The notes: a model not told the origin generated them from the sequence alone. A stretch of 64,000 bases of DNA from Tubiluchus corallicola (GCA_030141605.1 JAQGDQ010000100.1:1-64000), one strand, 5' to 3'. Shown: positions 1 through 20,847, numbered from the stretch's first letter. Translations and numbers: made by a program.

Positions 1-11
1 CGTCTTTTGGT

Positions 12-1767
<1,756 letters not shown>

Positions 1768-1917
1768 CCGGTTGTTCTCAGCGGTGATTTCAACATAAAC
1801 TGTAATGGCGACTTGCCACGTGCGCGCCATCTTAGACAGACTCCGCGCGTTTGAGCAGTACTCGGGCTTCTTTTTTAAATTACCACGCGTACATTTCGAC
1901 GGTATTAATTTCGCTTA
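1768..1917 (+). pseudogene. relic of an APE-type endonuclease (LINE or Helentron)
   Basis: Translation from 1768 gives PVVLSGDFNIN, the conserved 'GDFN' strand of apurinic-like endonucleases found in non-LTR retrotransposons and in Helentron-type elements. After one frameshift near 1822 it continues as RAILDRLRAFEQYSGF and then HFDGINFA, a spacing like the helix and the later loop of that domain. A stop follows. The match is short and broken, so this is a remnant at best. It may belong with the reverse transcriptase relic about 350 bp downstream. Confidence 0.4.
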
Positions 1918-2195
1918 GCATTCTGCATGTCGCGAACTTGAAAAAGTTTCACAGTGTTTCCGGTACTATGTCGCGAACTTAATAAGCGCCCAGTCGGAAA
2001 GATGTTTCCGACACTGCAGAGCTGATAATAATTTCATAATTAGCAATTAGCAGCTCACCGGTTTGTGTAGTATATCACATTTAAGATGATTGTTAGACTC
2101 TGTGTCTAAACGTTTGACATAATTTTAAAGTTTTTAATAAAAGTTGTTTCTTTCAATAATACTATCAGTACCTGTTTAAACTGACTTGGATTTTT

Positions 2196-2870
2196 ATGTT
2201 ATTAGCTCCGTTTTTACAAATTATGATGCAAAAAGCTAACACTAGATATATTTCGAAAAATAATCAATCAGTCACATCAAAATTTCTTAGTGCCCAAGTA
2301 GATAATAAACTCACCTGGGAACACCAAATTCAAAATATAAAACAAAAAATAGTACGTAGTACCTCCTTCTTAAATCATGTTAAACGCCATTTAACCACTC
2401 AGTAACAGTAACAGTAACAGTAACAGTAAACTATAAATACACGAATATTTACGCCTCATCTAGCATACGGCTGTCATCTACTCTCAAACATATCCATATC
2501 CAAATAATTCGAAACATGCACTTGACGTCTTAGTTGTCAATCAAAAAACACACACACAAAACGAATATTCCACTACTGCCAACCGCGAGAAACTAAGTGT
2601 ACCTACAGCTAAATCTAAGTTTAGATACCATAATTAACTATTCCTCTACAAATATATAAGCAATCTAACGCCAGCTTTAACAGAAGTCCACTACTTTTTA
2701 TTAAAGACAAACAATTAAACACATGAACCCGTAATTTTAAACAAATAAATACTAACAACAATTCGGTTTGCAAACCCGCAGGAATTAACTGGAGTGCAGC
2801 TTCACTTCGCGTAAAATCTGCTGACATCCAAAAATAGTTGAAAAGGTAGTTAAAAGAGAACATATTAATT
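2196..2870 (+). pseudogene. degenerate LINE reverse transcriptase 3' part
   Basis: A frame to 2405 contains AQVDNKLTWEHQIQNIKQKI, the thumb-region motif of non-LTR reverse transcriptases. After a short CAGTAA hexamer repeat (2402-2430) another frame reads PHLAYGCHLLSN, the next conserved block. Further on, frames with many stops resemble the C-terminal end (about 2640-2870). All parts lie on the plus strand in the expected order. Frameshifts and stops show it is dead. The clade is uncertain (CR1/Jockey-like). Confidence 0.7.
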
Positions 2871-5194
2871 TACAAAAACAACCTACGCAAATAAGGCTTA
2901 TAAAAACTATATAATTATACTAGGTAGCATTTGCGCATTAAAATGAAGTATATGCTCATCTTACTAAAAAAAACTTCGTGAACAGTACTCAATCCTCACT
3001 CATCAACAATAGATTTGCACCAGATTCTGTGTGGTACTCATTTAAATTTAAGCTAAGACGATCTTATTTTATTTCAAGTAAACAGTTGCAAATTTGTTTC
3101 AAAACTTTTATCTTGTACATAGCGGAAGATTTGTAAATTTGTATTCATAATAGCATATTTAATGTTCGCTTAAATACATTAACACTCTTTTGCCTAAAGA
3201 GTTCATTTGTACGTTTACGCTGTTTTTTATCGCGCTTTTGTATTGTAATGCATACTAGTCGAAATGTGTAGCGCTTTTTGTCGAATTTGTAAAAGGTAAT
3301 CTGAAATCATCTAGTAAATTTTAATCCGTTTTGTATGTTTTTTTCTAGTGTTTTGGAAGGAACGATATTTAATTCATGTTTGTTATCCTACTATTATTAT
3401 TTTAGCTTTAGTTGTGTAAAAAATATTCTAGAACGCAACTTATCTTAATTCTTGATGCGTCCTATCTATTCCTTGCAAAAAGACGTAGTTGCATTTGACG
3501 TAGTATGCGTGCGTATAATTCGCTACTATTTTTGTTGTTGTTGCCGCTTGCTGCTACTGCTGTTACGCAAGTGTAACTTAAAATCAGTGACTCAAAGTTT
3601 CCGAAAAGAATTCGGCTGATTCAGTTGTTTGACAATGTCGAACAAAGTTTGTTACTCGGCAATATCCTGACAGCAATAGCTATGAATATGCAGATTTGGA
3701 AAGTAATAATTGGTTTCTCGTTCCTAAAGTGGAGTAGCGCTGAGTGGCTTCATTCTGTAACCACGAGATTTTGCTAGTCATTTGAATCTAGGAGGGCTGC
3801 GATAAGACATGATTGCCATTATGACTTTTCGAGAGTTTTGACAGTTAGAAGCCTCTTACCGTATTGATTTCGTAATACTTCAATCAGTCGATCAATCAAA
3901 AGAATTTGTTTAAATTATTAAAACAATTGATACATAAACAGAAAGAAAGATTTATAGCAAATACATAGTTCAAATGCTTAACTTAAAAAATAATAAATTA
4001 ACATTTTAACAATTATGGGGCCATGAAGCGTTTACAGTTTATTAAGGCCGCCAGAAATGATCTTATATAACGTAACATAATAAACGTTATATAATAAAAC
4101 GTAATAAATATTCATAGCATGCACAGATGATAAATCATTGTTAGTATATTGAAGAGAACAAAAAAGAGTTGGAAAATAAATAACGATATAATATAGATTC
4201 GTTATCATATGCATATATTATACAAATCGAACTAAACTATAGATTGAAACTAAAAAATTGACAAGTTGGTTTGACCAACTATACTGCTGGAGTAAAGAGT
4301 ATTTATACGTTCCTTCAAATTTTGAAACGGACAACAAATTTCACATTTCGGTATGCCAAATATCGATACCAAATTTTGTAGCGCTGTGAGACCCAGACCT
4401 CTAATTTAAGATACATTTTTATATCTCGTATAAACACTCTGAGTATCACTTCAAAATAAAAAATATTAATATAAACATTTACTCATTTTACATACCATCT
4501 ATTCACTTTGTCCTTCGTTCCTTTAAAATATGTGACAAACTTTTGAAGATTAATACGACAGAAAGTGAATATGACTGAATGCCCCTTGACGTTACCGTGA
4601 TATGATGAATTATGCAAATCTCGCCTAAGCGACTCGACGAAGCTTTGATGACCACTTTAAGATCAAGAAAGATTTTATATCTTCACACAGTCTTAAGCTG
4701 TGAAGATAATGTACCTCAGGAGAATTTGCCTAGTTACTACAAATGGATATTATAAAACTGTGTCTCTAGAGCATGTTTTATTGGTTCTCACGAATGCATG
4801 AATTTTAGCACAAACATCACAGACGAATTAGATTTCCTCATTAGCATTCGTTATTATGATTACCTGTTTAATAATGACGAGTGATAAACTCTTTTCCCCA
4901 AAGACATTCACAGTGTATATCACTTGGTTTTTTATTGCTTTTGAAATAAATATTACAATCTTCTGATGGTGCTTTCATATTCCTGCAGAATAAAGATTCC
5001 ATCCTTTCTCTGATCAAAATTTTGATTTTGAAAATAATTTCGGCTGTAGTATATGGCTTGTCATTTATAGAGCTGCTGAAACGCGAATAGAATCTGCTTT
5101 CAGAAATGGCCACCATTTTGTAATATAACGAATCTCTTTGCGTTAACATGGCGTAACATAAAATATCTCAATTTTCAATTTGTATGTGTTTCAG
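2871..5194. other. unassigned sequence upstream of the EF-hand gene
   Basis: I see no convincing exon. The EF-hand gene whose first recognisable exon begins at 5195 needs an upstream exon ending in phase 1 and coding the start methionine plus roughly 20 residues. No stretch here matched that expectation by eye, so that exon may lie here unrecognised or upstream of the window. Confidence 0.4.
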
Positions 5195-11699
<6,505 letters not shown>

Positions 11700-13092
11700 A
11701 TTTTCTTATTAATTTTGTCTTATCACAAATTTTTGTGCGAACACTTATTAAAATAATTCTCGTAGGCATCTACCAAGGTCGCAGCTGAAGAATTAACGAT
11801 GTCACCTTTTGCAGAAACAGATAGAGATACGAAATTGCTGCATTCATAATGCATAATGAATATTGTGACTGCTCTCGTTAACTAGTAGGCTTGCAAAAAC
11901 AATAATTTTAAAATGAATTTTGAAAGTTCATTAATGCGTCAACTATTAGAATACGCAAACAGGTGTAATTATCTGTAATGTATTAACAGAAATTGTCAGC
12001 TAAAGCAATTGTACAGATCTACATTCTTTCTTAATATAACTAGTAAGCTCCAAAATAGCGTGACTCCAAAATATACGATAATGGTGAAGCTTGTAACAGA
12101 AATTTTAAATTAGGCGCAGATGTATTAAAATACTGTACATATTTCAGTTTTAATGTAGTTCCAAACTGGACTTCAAAAGTTATGGCAGCCTTCTTGAATT
12201 TCTATATGGTGCTTGTATTTGCAAAACTATATGACTGTAGTTATACAAATAAGCGACTGGTAAGCCCAAGTTCTGATGTCAAGAAAAGTCTTGTTGGATA
12301 TCACGCAGTGCTTTAAAGTGTTCAAGTTGGCAAGAATGCAAACATTCCTATAACTTTGTAATGATTCAAAACATTGAAAGATCAAACAACAGACATGATT
12401 ACGTATGAAAGACAACTGACATTTTTTTGATAGCTGAAATGGCCTATATGCACGAGTACAAACGATCTCTTATTTTCGAAATCAATAGAGCACATAAAAA
12501 TGAAATGTCAACGTACGTACAAAAAAGTTGAAACAGCGACAAAAGTGTCTTACACAGTTGTGGGTTTGATACACTGAAACTGGTTCAAGTCACCCATTTA
12601 CGGTGAGAAAAAAATCGCATTTATTAACTTTCATATGTAATGATTCATTGGGGACAACTCTGTCAGCTAATTTACAGCTCATGCAAATCTGACAAAGTGA
12701 GTTTAATCTGATTGCCCCAACGCACGGTATTGTGGGATGTGAAAAAAACATAGAAATGGTTGTTCGCTGCTGTTAATTTAAAAATTAATATTAACACTTC
12801 ACAGCAAAATCTCTGACTTTTTGACTATCAAACCAAGGTGTAGGCTGTTTGCTGCAACCGTGCAGCTACTTATTTGGTGCATGCACATTACAAAAAAGCG
12901 TAGTGCCTTTGTGCTAATACGGTCGACATACTGAAATTCAAGATCTTTGCCAAAAAATTTTATATCCAGTTTAGTAGTACATCAAAAATTGAAATATTTT
13001 AGCACAATTGTCTTCAGTTTCATGTTTCTTCACAAAATACACGATTTTAGTTCAGCTGTCTTTTTACCTAAATAGATTATTTTAGTTTTTAG
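11700..13092. other. 3' flank or alternative intron of the EF-hand gene
   Basis: No coding signal was seen. An ATTAAA at about 11748 could end the transcript that uses the 11605 exon. If the 13093 exon is used, this stretch is intron. Confidence 0.4.
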
Positions 13093-13307
13093 TTTACGAT
13101 GACATATATCCAGTGCCTGATTTAAATGAAAAGACATTAGCAAGCTACTCCATTTTCGAGGCTTCTTCCAATCCTCAACTGCGCCGCCTAGACGGACATT
13201 GGAAGAGTGTCATAAGCAAAATTAGGTTAAACCGCGTTAGACGACGGTTGATTAAAATTCTGCAATTCGCAATCTTCCCTCTAAATGACAAAATGTGTTA
13301 TTGCTAA
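13093..13307 (+). CDS. candidate alternative last exon of the EF-hand gene
   Basis: A pyrimidine-rich stretch ending in TTTTTAG precedes an open frame to TAA at 13305-13307. The frame opens in phase 1, as required after exon 11263-11395, giving V then YDDIYPVPDLNEK and a basic C-terminus with VRRRLIKILQF, 71 residues in all. AATAAA follows at about 13391. The chance of a matching phase alone is one in three, so it could instead be the end of an unknown gene or no exon at all. No family was recognised. Confidence 0.35.
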
Positions 13308-13954
13308 ATACAGTAGGCATACTGCAAAATAACTAAAATTTGCACTGTGAGAAACAGTTGCAGAAAACCGAGCTTCGTAAACATTTTGTGAAATAAACGG
13401 CAATTTTTACGAAAATGCAGTACCATATACAGCTATGACAGTGTCAAAAATGTTATACACCTTGCCCGTATGTTCCCTAGGGCTTAGATTGTAAGGTCCG
13501 AGGCTTCAACCTGCCTAGCCTATAGGTAAATGTGGCACTGCACTTTCCTTCTTTATTATAAAAAATTAAGAAACGTCGCTTTTATTGCTGAATATGTTAA
13601 AACTTTGTTGCTGCGGCTTCTGTATCAGACATCTGTGGTGAAATTTACTAATCTCAAGTAAGAAAACAGAAAACGTTCTATTTACATTTATGGTAACTAT
13701 ACTAATATAGCACACAACTTTTTTGCACTTATTAAACCTGCTATTTTATATGCTGTGTTGTACTGCATTTGTCAGAACTTTTATAGGGTACATTTGTAAT
13801 AGATGTATGATCGAAACTTGCAAAAACTGTGTTTGTAATTGTCATCATCATTAAAGGGTCGGCACAAATTTACCCATATTGATAACAGCAGTTTGTATAA
13901 TTTTATGGAACTATAATAAAAGCAAAAAGTGGATAAAACATTATGAAAACAAGC

Positions 13955-14311
13955 TCATTTTTTGAGGTCGTCATCATCATCATCATCATCATCGTCGTCG
14001 TCGTCGCCAGCTTGTTCGTATTCGCAGTAACCAAACATTGTTTGTTCTTTACAGCATGCGTAGTATGTAAGTCTTTCAGGATCCTGACCCTCTGAAACCC
14101 TGCTCTCGCATTTCTCACAGAGTTCTATTCGCTGAGAGCCAACAGTTGAGTCACCTGTACACTCTCCTACTTCCTGTTTTGAGACTGCTTCTGCTCTTGC
14201 GTTCCGGTTCAGCTCCTTGTTGTATTGGGATTGTTTTCCTCTGTAACTTGGTTTGGAAAATACTGCTTGAAGGGTCAGTAGACCGAATATGCAGACCGTT
14301 ATGGACCTCAT
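13955..14311 (-). CDS. small secreted six-cysteine peptide with poly-Asp tail
   Basis: The 118-residue protein starts MRSITVCIFGLLTLQAVFS, a clear signal peptide probably cut before KPSYRGK. The mature part has six cysteines spaced C-x13-C-x2-C-x17-CC-x8-C, suggesting three disulfides. It ends with Gly, thirteen Asp and LKK. The Asp run is coded by a mixed GAC/GAT tract. The codon before ATG is CAG, preceded on the minus strand by ATTATCATTCTTG, so an intron acceptor probably sits directly before the start and the 5' UTR lies in an upstream exon. No family was recognised. A secreted hormone-like, matrix or Ca2+-binding role is possible but unproven. Confidence 0.7.
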   Translation of the reverse strand: MRSITVCIFGLLTLQAVFSKPSYRGKQSQYNKELNRNARAEAVSKQEVGECTGDSTVGSQRIELCEKCESRVSEGQDPERLTYYACCKEQTMFGYCEYEQAGDDDDDDDDDDDDDLKK

Positions 14312-15523
14312 CTGCAAGAATGATAATATTTGCCAATTTTACTTTTGTTAGGATTAGGGATGGAAGCATACAGACACATGATTTTTTATCTATCTCACCA
14401 CTTCTGTCACTTTACAACAGTACATGCAATTCCAAATTTCATACTTTACAAAGTCTCAAGAATAGTCACACTCCATGTGGACTTCTTTACAATGTTTTTA
14501 GTAAATGAGCCAATTGATTCAACATTTTGATGATCTTCTAGATATGGTACAATATTTTGCAAACTATGTACCGATGATATCAAAATGTACAGCACCAAAT
14601 GAAAAACCATGTTCAGACAAATTTCTACTAAAGATTACAGAATGTGCTAACAGATAGGGTTAGCGCAATTATCTATATCTGCTCACAAATGGTTTCTTAG
14701 ATACATGCACTAAAAAATAGCCCGGCGCTAAATGATGTTAATATAAATATGATTAATGAATGCATTATCATTAGCTCTGATTTGAATTATGCAAATTATT
14801 GTAACTCAAACGTTGCTAAACATTAAATTGGTGCATCTCAGCTAATTTTATGCAAAAAATAGAAAGACATATATCCTGACATATATCTTACACACAAATC
14901 TCCACAAACAAGACCAATGAGGACTTGTTATAGTACGTGAAGATATGAACACAAGTCCAAAAAATGGTTACATGTATGGGAATGATGTGAATCACAGTAC
15001 TATTTATTATGACACTTGCGGGTTTTGAATGACTATAGCAGTATGAAAATACTGAAGCGTTTGAATTAAAATGTTTCTATTTGTCGAGAAATTAAATTCC
15101 GTTGTATTCATATGGCCTTCAATACAGTTCAGGCCTCTAACTAGGTCAATTTCTAGAGAAAGATATGTTCCTGTACACGACTTCTTCCTGTACACAATAA
15201 AGAATGGTATAGCTCGCAAATTTCTATATCTAAGGATGATTTCTTTCTACGTATCGGAGCTAAAACTTTACAACAATATCATAAGGCGATTTTTCTTAAT
15301 AAAACCGCAAATAACAACGACAGCAAGATCTCTGGCATCGCAAAACTCCCCATCCCCACTTTAAATTTTGCACATAAATTTATAGCATCGGCATTTTTCT
15401 TTTTCAGAATCACTAGCCGATTAAATGTATGTAACCAATCAGTATACACATTTCGGCAATTTTACGTTCGACCACCAACAGTAATTTGGTAGAGGAGAAG
15501 AACTGTAACTGAAAAACTTCAAT
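14312..15523. other. intergenic, nothing recognised
   Basis: This should hold the 5' UTR exon and promoter of the minus-strand secreted peptide gene. No exon with good splice sites or repeat family was recognised in either strand. Confidence 0.4.
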
Positions 15524-15575
15524 AATTTCAAACGACAGTTTTACCCGTAGTGTGCACTACATATGGTCCAAACAG
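15524..15575. repeat. short repeat module, copy 2, before a minisatellite
   Basis: It matches the module at 7205-7260 over about 45 bp with a few substitutions. The shared core contains the near-palindrome GTAGTGTGCACTAC. It leads straight into the GGTAC minisatellite. Confidence 0.6.
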
Positions 15576-15895
15576 TCGGTACAGGTAAATTAGTAAGCTT
15601 GGTACAAGTGAGTTTGGTACAGGTAAGTTTGGTACTGGTAATTTTGGTACGAGGAAATTTTGGTACCGGGAAAATTTTGTACTAGAAATTTTTAGTACTG
15701 GAAAAATTTGGTACACAGTAAGTATGGTACTGGTAAATATGGTACTAACGAAGTTTTGTCAAGCATTTTTGGTACAAGGTAGAAATGGTACGGAACAAGT
15801 TTGGTACTAGGGAAGTTTAGTACTCGGAATGTTTGGTACTAGGAAAATTCGGTACAGAGAAAGTTTGATAGAAGGAAAGTTTGGTACAATGGAAA
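15576..15895. repeat. GGTAC minisatellite, unit about 19-20 bp
   Basis: About sixteen diverged units start GGTAC and run into A/G-rich then T-rich sequence (typical unit GGTACTAGGAAAGTTT). Divergence between units indicates an old array. Confidence 0.9.
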
Positions 15896-16019
15896 CGTAT
15901 TTTATATAATCTACTCGAAGAAATTATAGGGGCACATATTGTTGTTTGTATTTATCTATTTTTTGTTCGTTTCCTCTTTTTTGTTTGTCTGTTGTTTGTT
16001 ATTTGTCATTGTTGTTGTT

Positions 16020-16380
16020 TGTCTGTTTCTTGCTCGCTCTTTTCTTGTTATTACTACCACCACCACCATTACCACCATCAACACCACCACCACCACCACC
16101 ACCACCACCTACACCATCATTGCTCTTGTTATTGTTATTGTTATTGTTGTTGTAAATAATGTTAGCATTGAACATAATAATTATCATTGCCATCGCCACT
16201 GTTACTGTTGCTGCTGCCAATAAATAACCATGAATGATTACAGTAAGTGATGGCAATAATATTGATGATGACAACGATGATGCTCTTGATGATGATAATA
16301 ATGATGATAACAGTGATGATTATGGCAAAGATGACACTGATGATGATGTTGACAGTGATAATGAGTATGACAATTGTCAC
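16020..16380. repeat. cryptic trinucleotide repeats (ACC, TTG/TTA, GAT)
   Basis: Three neighbouring imperfect triplet tracts occupy 16052-16115 (ACC/CAC), 16120-16155 (TTG/TTA) and 16237-16375 (GAT/AAC). Apparent proteins of His, Thr or Asp in them are not credible genes. Confidence 0.9.
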
Positions 16381-16754
16381 AAAAACGAGAATGACAGTAA
16401 TTACTACTTCATACACTGGTTACTGCGGGCGTTACACTATACGTGGCACATTTGCGGCACTTTTGATAATTCCGGTGATTTAAATTCAGTTCCGATTTCA
16501 GGCAAAATGCTTTTACGGGGATTGGCTAGTGGGAATAAATAATACTCACTTTTCAAATTTGGCAAACTTTGCAAAGCGCAAATGCTAGTAGAATTTCTTA
16601 ATGCAGTACTATTTTTACTTTTGTTTGTCTGAGTACTCGCTTAAAAAGCAATAGACTTTACCTGCGCCTGCGTCATAATGGTAATTAATAAAATCATTAA
16701 CGCACCCACACACACACACGCACAGGCACACGCACGCGCACCCTCACACATACA

Positions 16755-16891
<137 letters not shown>

Positions 16892-17007
16892 AGAAGGGAG
16901 GGAGGAAGGAGGGAAGAACAGTAGAAGGGGAGAAAATTAGCCCATAAATTACACAATTGTCATCATCTTCATATCATCATCAAGAAGTACAGTTCTCACT
17001 CCATGTT

Positions 17008-18182
17008 GTGAATAATAATAATTTAATAATTTATTGAATATTTAAAATGCATTAACATTAAAACTTGACAAATGCATTTTACATACTTAAAATATTAACA
17101 CATAAATAGTACATACACAGTAGGCTGTTATAAATAAAACTAAAATCACAATACATGTATATAAAAATCAGCCATAATTAAATCCATAAGACCATATTTA
17201 ATTTCTAATTAATTAAAAAGGCTTCTTTATAAAATAAGTCTTAAGGAATGATTTGAACTTTTGAACATTATTGAATTTACGTGCATTAATTGGTAAAACA
17301 TTCCATAATTTTTGTTCCGCTACGCTAAAACTACGAGAACCATATGTGACTAGTTATAACGCGGTACAACAAGTGTTGATAAGATTGCAATTGGGCACGT
17401 ATGGCTTCAAAAAATCAGATATATAGGAGGGCGCTAAATCATTCAGAGCCTTGAATGTTAATAAGAGATTTTTGTATTTTGTTCTGAAAGAAACGGGCAA
17501 CGAGTGCAATTGCATGAGAACAGGAGTTATGTGATCATATTTACGAGTACCTGTAATAATTCGGGCCGCTGTATTGTGTACATGTTGCAGTTTATCAAAC
17601 TGATACTGAGGAATGCCAAAAAGTGTACGATTAAAATACTCTAATCGAGAACTGACAAACTCGTAGGTAAGACTTTCACTGGCTGGTTTTGATAAACAAG
17701 GTCTAGTTTTAGAAATGTTCCTTAAATAGAAATAAGAAGTTTTGCACACATTATTCATATGGGTAGTTAATTGATAATCTAGAATGACTCCAAGGTTTTT
17801 CACTGCATCGGACACCGCAATTAGAACAGTGTCCACAAGGATACTTTCGATAATTTACTTCCAAAAATGATAAAATCGGTTTTGTCATCATTAAGCTTCA
17901 AATAATTGTGCAGCATCCAGTGACGTATATCTGCAATGCAGTTCTGAATAACATTCAAAGTTTCAATATCACCAATTTCAATTTTAGGATTAAACGCTAG
18001 ATAAACCTGTGTGTCATCAGCGTATAGATGATAATCGACACCGTGCAGCTTAAGTTTATCGCCCAAAGGGGAAGAATATATGGAGAACAACATCGGGCCT
18101 AAAACAGATCTTTGGGGAACACCTCAAAGTTCCTCCATATCCATCGACCTGACCCCATTAGTACTGACTTGCTGATTTCTAT
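17008..18182 (-). pseudogene. 5'-truncated, frameshifted LINE reverse transcriptase (CR1/L2-like)
   Basis: On the minus strand, the part from 18120 reads [15 protein letters not shown], then [12 protein letters not shown] with the catalytic [20 protein letters not shown], and after a frameshift near 17830 NLGVILDYQL. The C-terminal part has LQHVHNTAARIITG, LHSLPVSFRTKYKNLLLTFK and, after a second frameshift near 17370, EQKLWNVLPINARKF, ending at about 17218. An AT-rich 3' UTR with TAA triplets ends near 17008. A stop lies directly before VPQ and nothing recognisable precedes 18182, so the copy is 5'-truncated and inactive. Confidence 0.9.
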
Positions 18183-18550
18183 CGGATGGGTAAGAGGAAA
18201 GAAACAGAAGTGAAACTGTTTCCTCATTGTTTCATCCATTTACTTATATTATTTCAGTTATTCCATTATTCAGTGGCTTGTTGTCCTGTTCGTACAGCTG
18301 CATGTTTGTTTTGTTTACTCAGTCATTCATGTCGTCAACTACGTCAAACTAATTTAGCCTGTCATGCATTTGCTTCAGCGCTTGTCCATTCTTTTCATTC
18401 ATTTATGAATCTAGGACAGTTGCCACACAATAATCACAAAAGATGTTAAAGATGGCTTCACCTAATTCTATAAAGTCACATTATACGGCTGTAAACTGTG
18501 AACACTTTTATTATAAGGATAATTACAGCCTAATGTATTGATAAATACAA
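18183..18550. repeat. dispersed repeat, copy A
   Basis: This segment aligns with 46430-46855 through shared words such as CAGTCATTCATGTCGTCA, GGCTTGTTGTCCTGTTCGT/GTTTGTTGTCCTGTTTGT, GCTTGTCCATTC and, near the end, GATAATTACAGCCTA/AGTAATTACAACCTA. Both copies abut the truncated 5' end of a minus-strand LINE. No coding capacity was recognised, and the class is unknown (SINE- or MITE-like). Confidence 0.65.
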
Positions 18551-19047
18551 TTATTATTAATTCGAAATAATTGTCTCACCTTGGAACGAATTAATAAACT
18601 TTGTATTCCACGTAGCTGTGCGGTTATTGATACACTTGAAAGATAAGAAGTGGGCGTGCACATTAAGAATTGGTTTGCTATATAACATTGCCACGCAGTG
18701 TCTAATAATAATTAAATGGTTTAGAACCAAGTACAATCCTTTCAAGTGTCATTGTTCGTTTTACGTTATACATTATCTGAACAATTTTTAGTTTGAATAA
18801 TTGGCCTATGAAAGCCCTATGTCACATGATATATGACTCTTTGCTGAATTTACTAAAAAGACTGAAATCCATTTAGCATTCTCACTTATGATTTCGTAGA
18901 AACAACAAAGTAAAATTGGTTGCACGTGCTATTTTAGTAGATTAAAACGGTATTCCAAAATTTCAATTACGATTATTATCACCTGTATTAAACTAAACCC
19001 TTATGTGTTAAGTAAAAACGGTAATAAATAACGTTGTAAGGAATCCA

Positions 19048-19431
19048 GGTAATAAAGTCACAGGTAAAAAAGTAAAAGAAAAGAGTCACAGGAAAAAAGA
19101 AATAATCATAACCCTGACCCTGACCCTGACCCTAAGATATTGAACAAAACGTGATTTTTTTTCATCATACCATCATGTATAAATAGTATTGTGAATATGC
19201 GCAAGTCATACATTGCCAATTAATAACTGATTTTAAACATTTTCTGTTTTATTATTTTTTTGAATTGTGACTAACGCGAATACTTTTGTTTGATTCGTTT
19301 TTCCTATCCAGAATCGTCAGACACCTGTCTTTCTTTCCTAGCCAAACTTTTGACTTTTTTCTGGGCACCATGAATTAATTGTGACTTTGTCCTAGCCAAA
19401 ATTGTGACTTTTCTTCTGTGACTTTATTACC
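19048..19431. mobile_element. MITE-like element with 16-bp perfect terminal inverted repeats
   Basis: The left end GGTAATAAAGTCACAG is the exact reverse complement of the right end CTGTGACTTTATTACC. Further GTCACA/TGTGAC words repeat inward from both ends. The 384-bp element has no coding frame and contains three CCCTGA hexamers plus CCCTAA at about 19110-19134. A clear target duplication is not visible. The superfamily is unknown. Confidence 0.65.
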
Positions 19432-20847
19432 AGTCACCAGTTGGAGGATACTTACAGGTGTTACATAACATTTTACTACGGTGTGCAAAAGCAGAAAGTA
19501 AAGGTGCAGAACAATTTATTGCATCAAAGTATTACTGAAACAATTGCGAATCTGACATAATTTCATAACTAAGAATGACAGCCTCGCGCGTCTCACACAC
19601 ACTCTGTTGTCTTGAAGAGTATCTTTGGAGGAGCACCGTAAAATTCATTGGACCTCAAACACATTGGAGCAATCCTGAGAGAGAGGGGATGCTAAAATGA
19701 TAAATAAACGTGACAGTAATCCTTATTCAAAAAAGACAAGCTTATTAGACATTTGCATAGATCTTCAATTCTTCAATCCAAGATTGCAATTGCACGAAAC
19801 GTGAGACACTTCTACGCTAAATTTTCAGGGTAGATTCACGATTGTTTCAGCTGTACTTTGATGCAATAAATTGTTCTGTATTATTATTTTTGTTTTAGTA
19901 CCACTTAGCAAAAGGTTAGGCCTATGTACCGCGCTGTATATCAACGTGTTACCTACTGTTGCTCTTTAATTATAGTATATGTATATTGTTAGAAATTTTG
20001 TTAGAAACTTATGGTTATTTTTTTCAAGTTGCTAAGAAATTAGTGTATCCAGTATATTTTTCAAGCTGCTTTAATGCATAGTTGAGTTGCTTTTCTATGC
20101 CGTATTATATTACTAGTGATTTAAATAATAATTATATATTTAGTTACACATGTTATATCTTCACTGATAATTTTGCTCTTTTTAAAATTTATATTTAATT
20201 TGAGTTTTTCACAATGAATATAAATTTAATTTACTTAATTTCACGCCCTTTGTTTTCTGCCACTTATTGTTGATTTATTGAAGTTAGGGGTGGCTCGGCT
20301 CGGCAACTGTTTGGTTTCTCCAACCCCTTCTCTGTGTATATATTGTATTATAATTGCATGTACTGTAATGTAGTGTGTTTATTGAGTACTAAGTTGAATT
20401 GAGCCAACATTTTTGCACAGGCAAATGAACTCACTAGTAGAAAGTTTTGTTCATTGTTTTCCTAAAATGAAGAACGGGTAAATTAAGACTGTAGTTCAAT
20501 TTATACAAATAAAATACTTGAGTAAACAGAGTAAAGGCAAGTAAAAATGAAAAAGAAAATGTAGAATGCTAAGAGAACAAGACGACCATGCATGAGCATG
20601 GCAGGGCCTGGCAAAACCAACTTAGTGATAGTGAACAGTGATATGACAGTGGCGTCATCGAGTGGCAATTCGTGCAATGATTTTTAACATTCTTGCTCTG
20701 GTAAATTCTACTATTGGCGTGGCAGTGTTGTTGATCAAACTTGGAAGGTATCAAACCGTAACGGCGTCCTGTCTCAAGCCGGTTCCGAGTCATCTGTACA
20801 ATACCGCGTCAACTTGGTGTGATTAATTCGTGCAAAAATCTTTTAAA
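19432..20847. other. upstream flank of the fasciclin gene
   Basis: No exon or repeat was recognised. It should contain the promoter and 5' UTR of the fasciclin gene. I could not assign a TATA box or a transcription start with confidence. Confidence 0.4.

Noticed and set aside
14146-14508. 120-codon plus-strand frame
   Set aside because: Antisense shadow of the secreted peptide gene and its upstream intron.
15881-16542. His/Thr-rich and Asp-rich frames
   Set aside because: Low-complexity triplet tracts with no conserved domain.
19110-19134. CCCTGA repeats as an interstitial telomere
   Set aside because: Only three variant units, inside a MITE-like element; too short to call a telomeric remnant.
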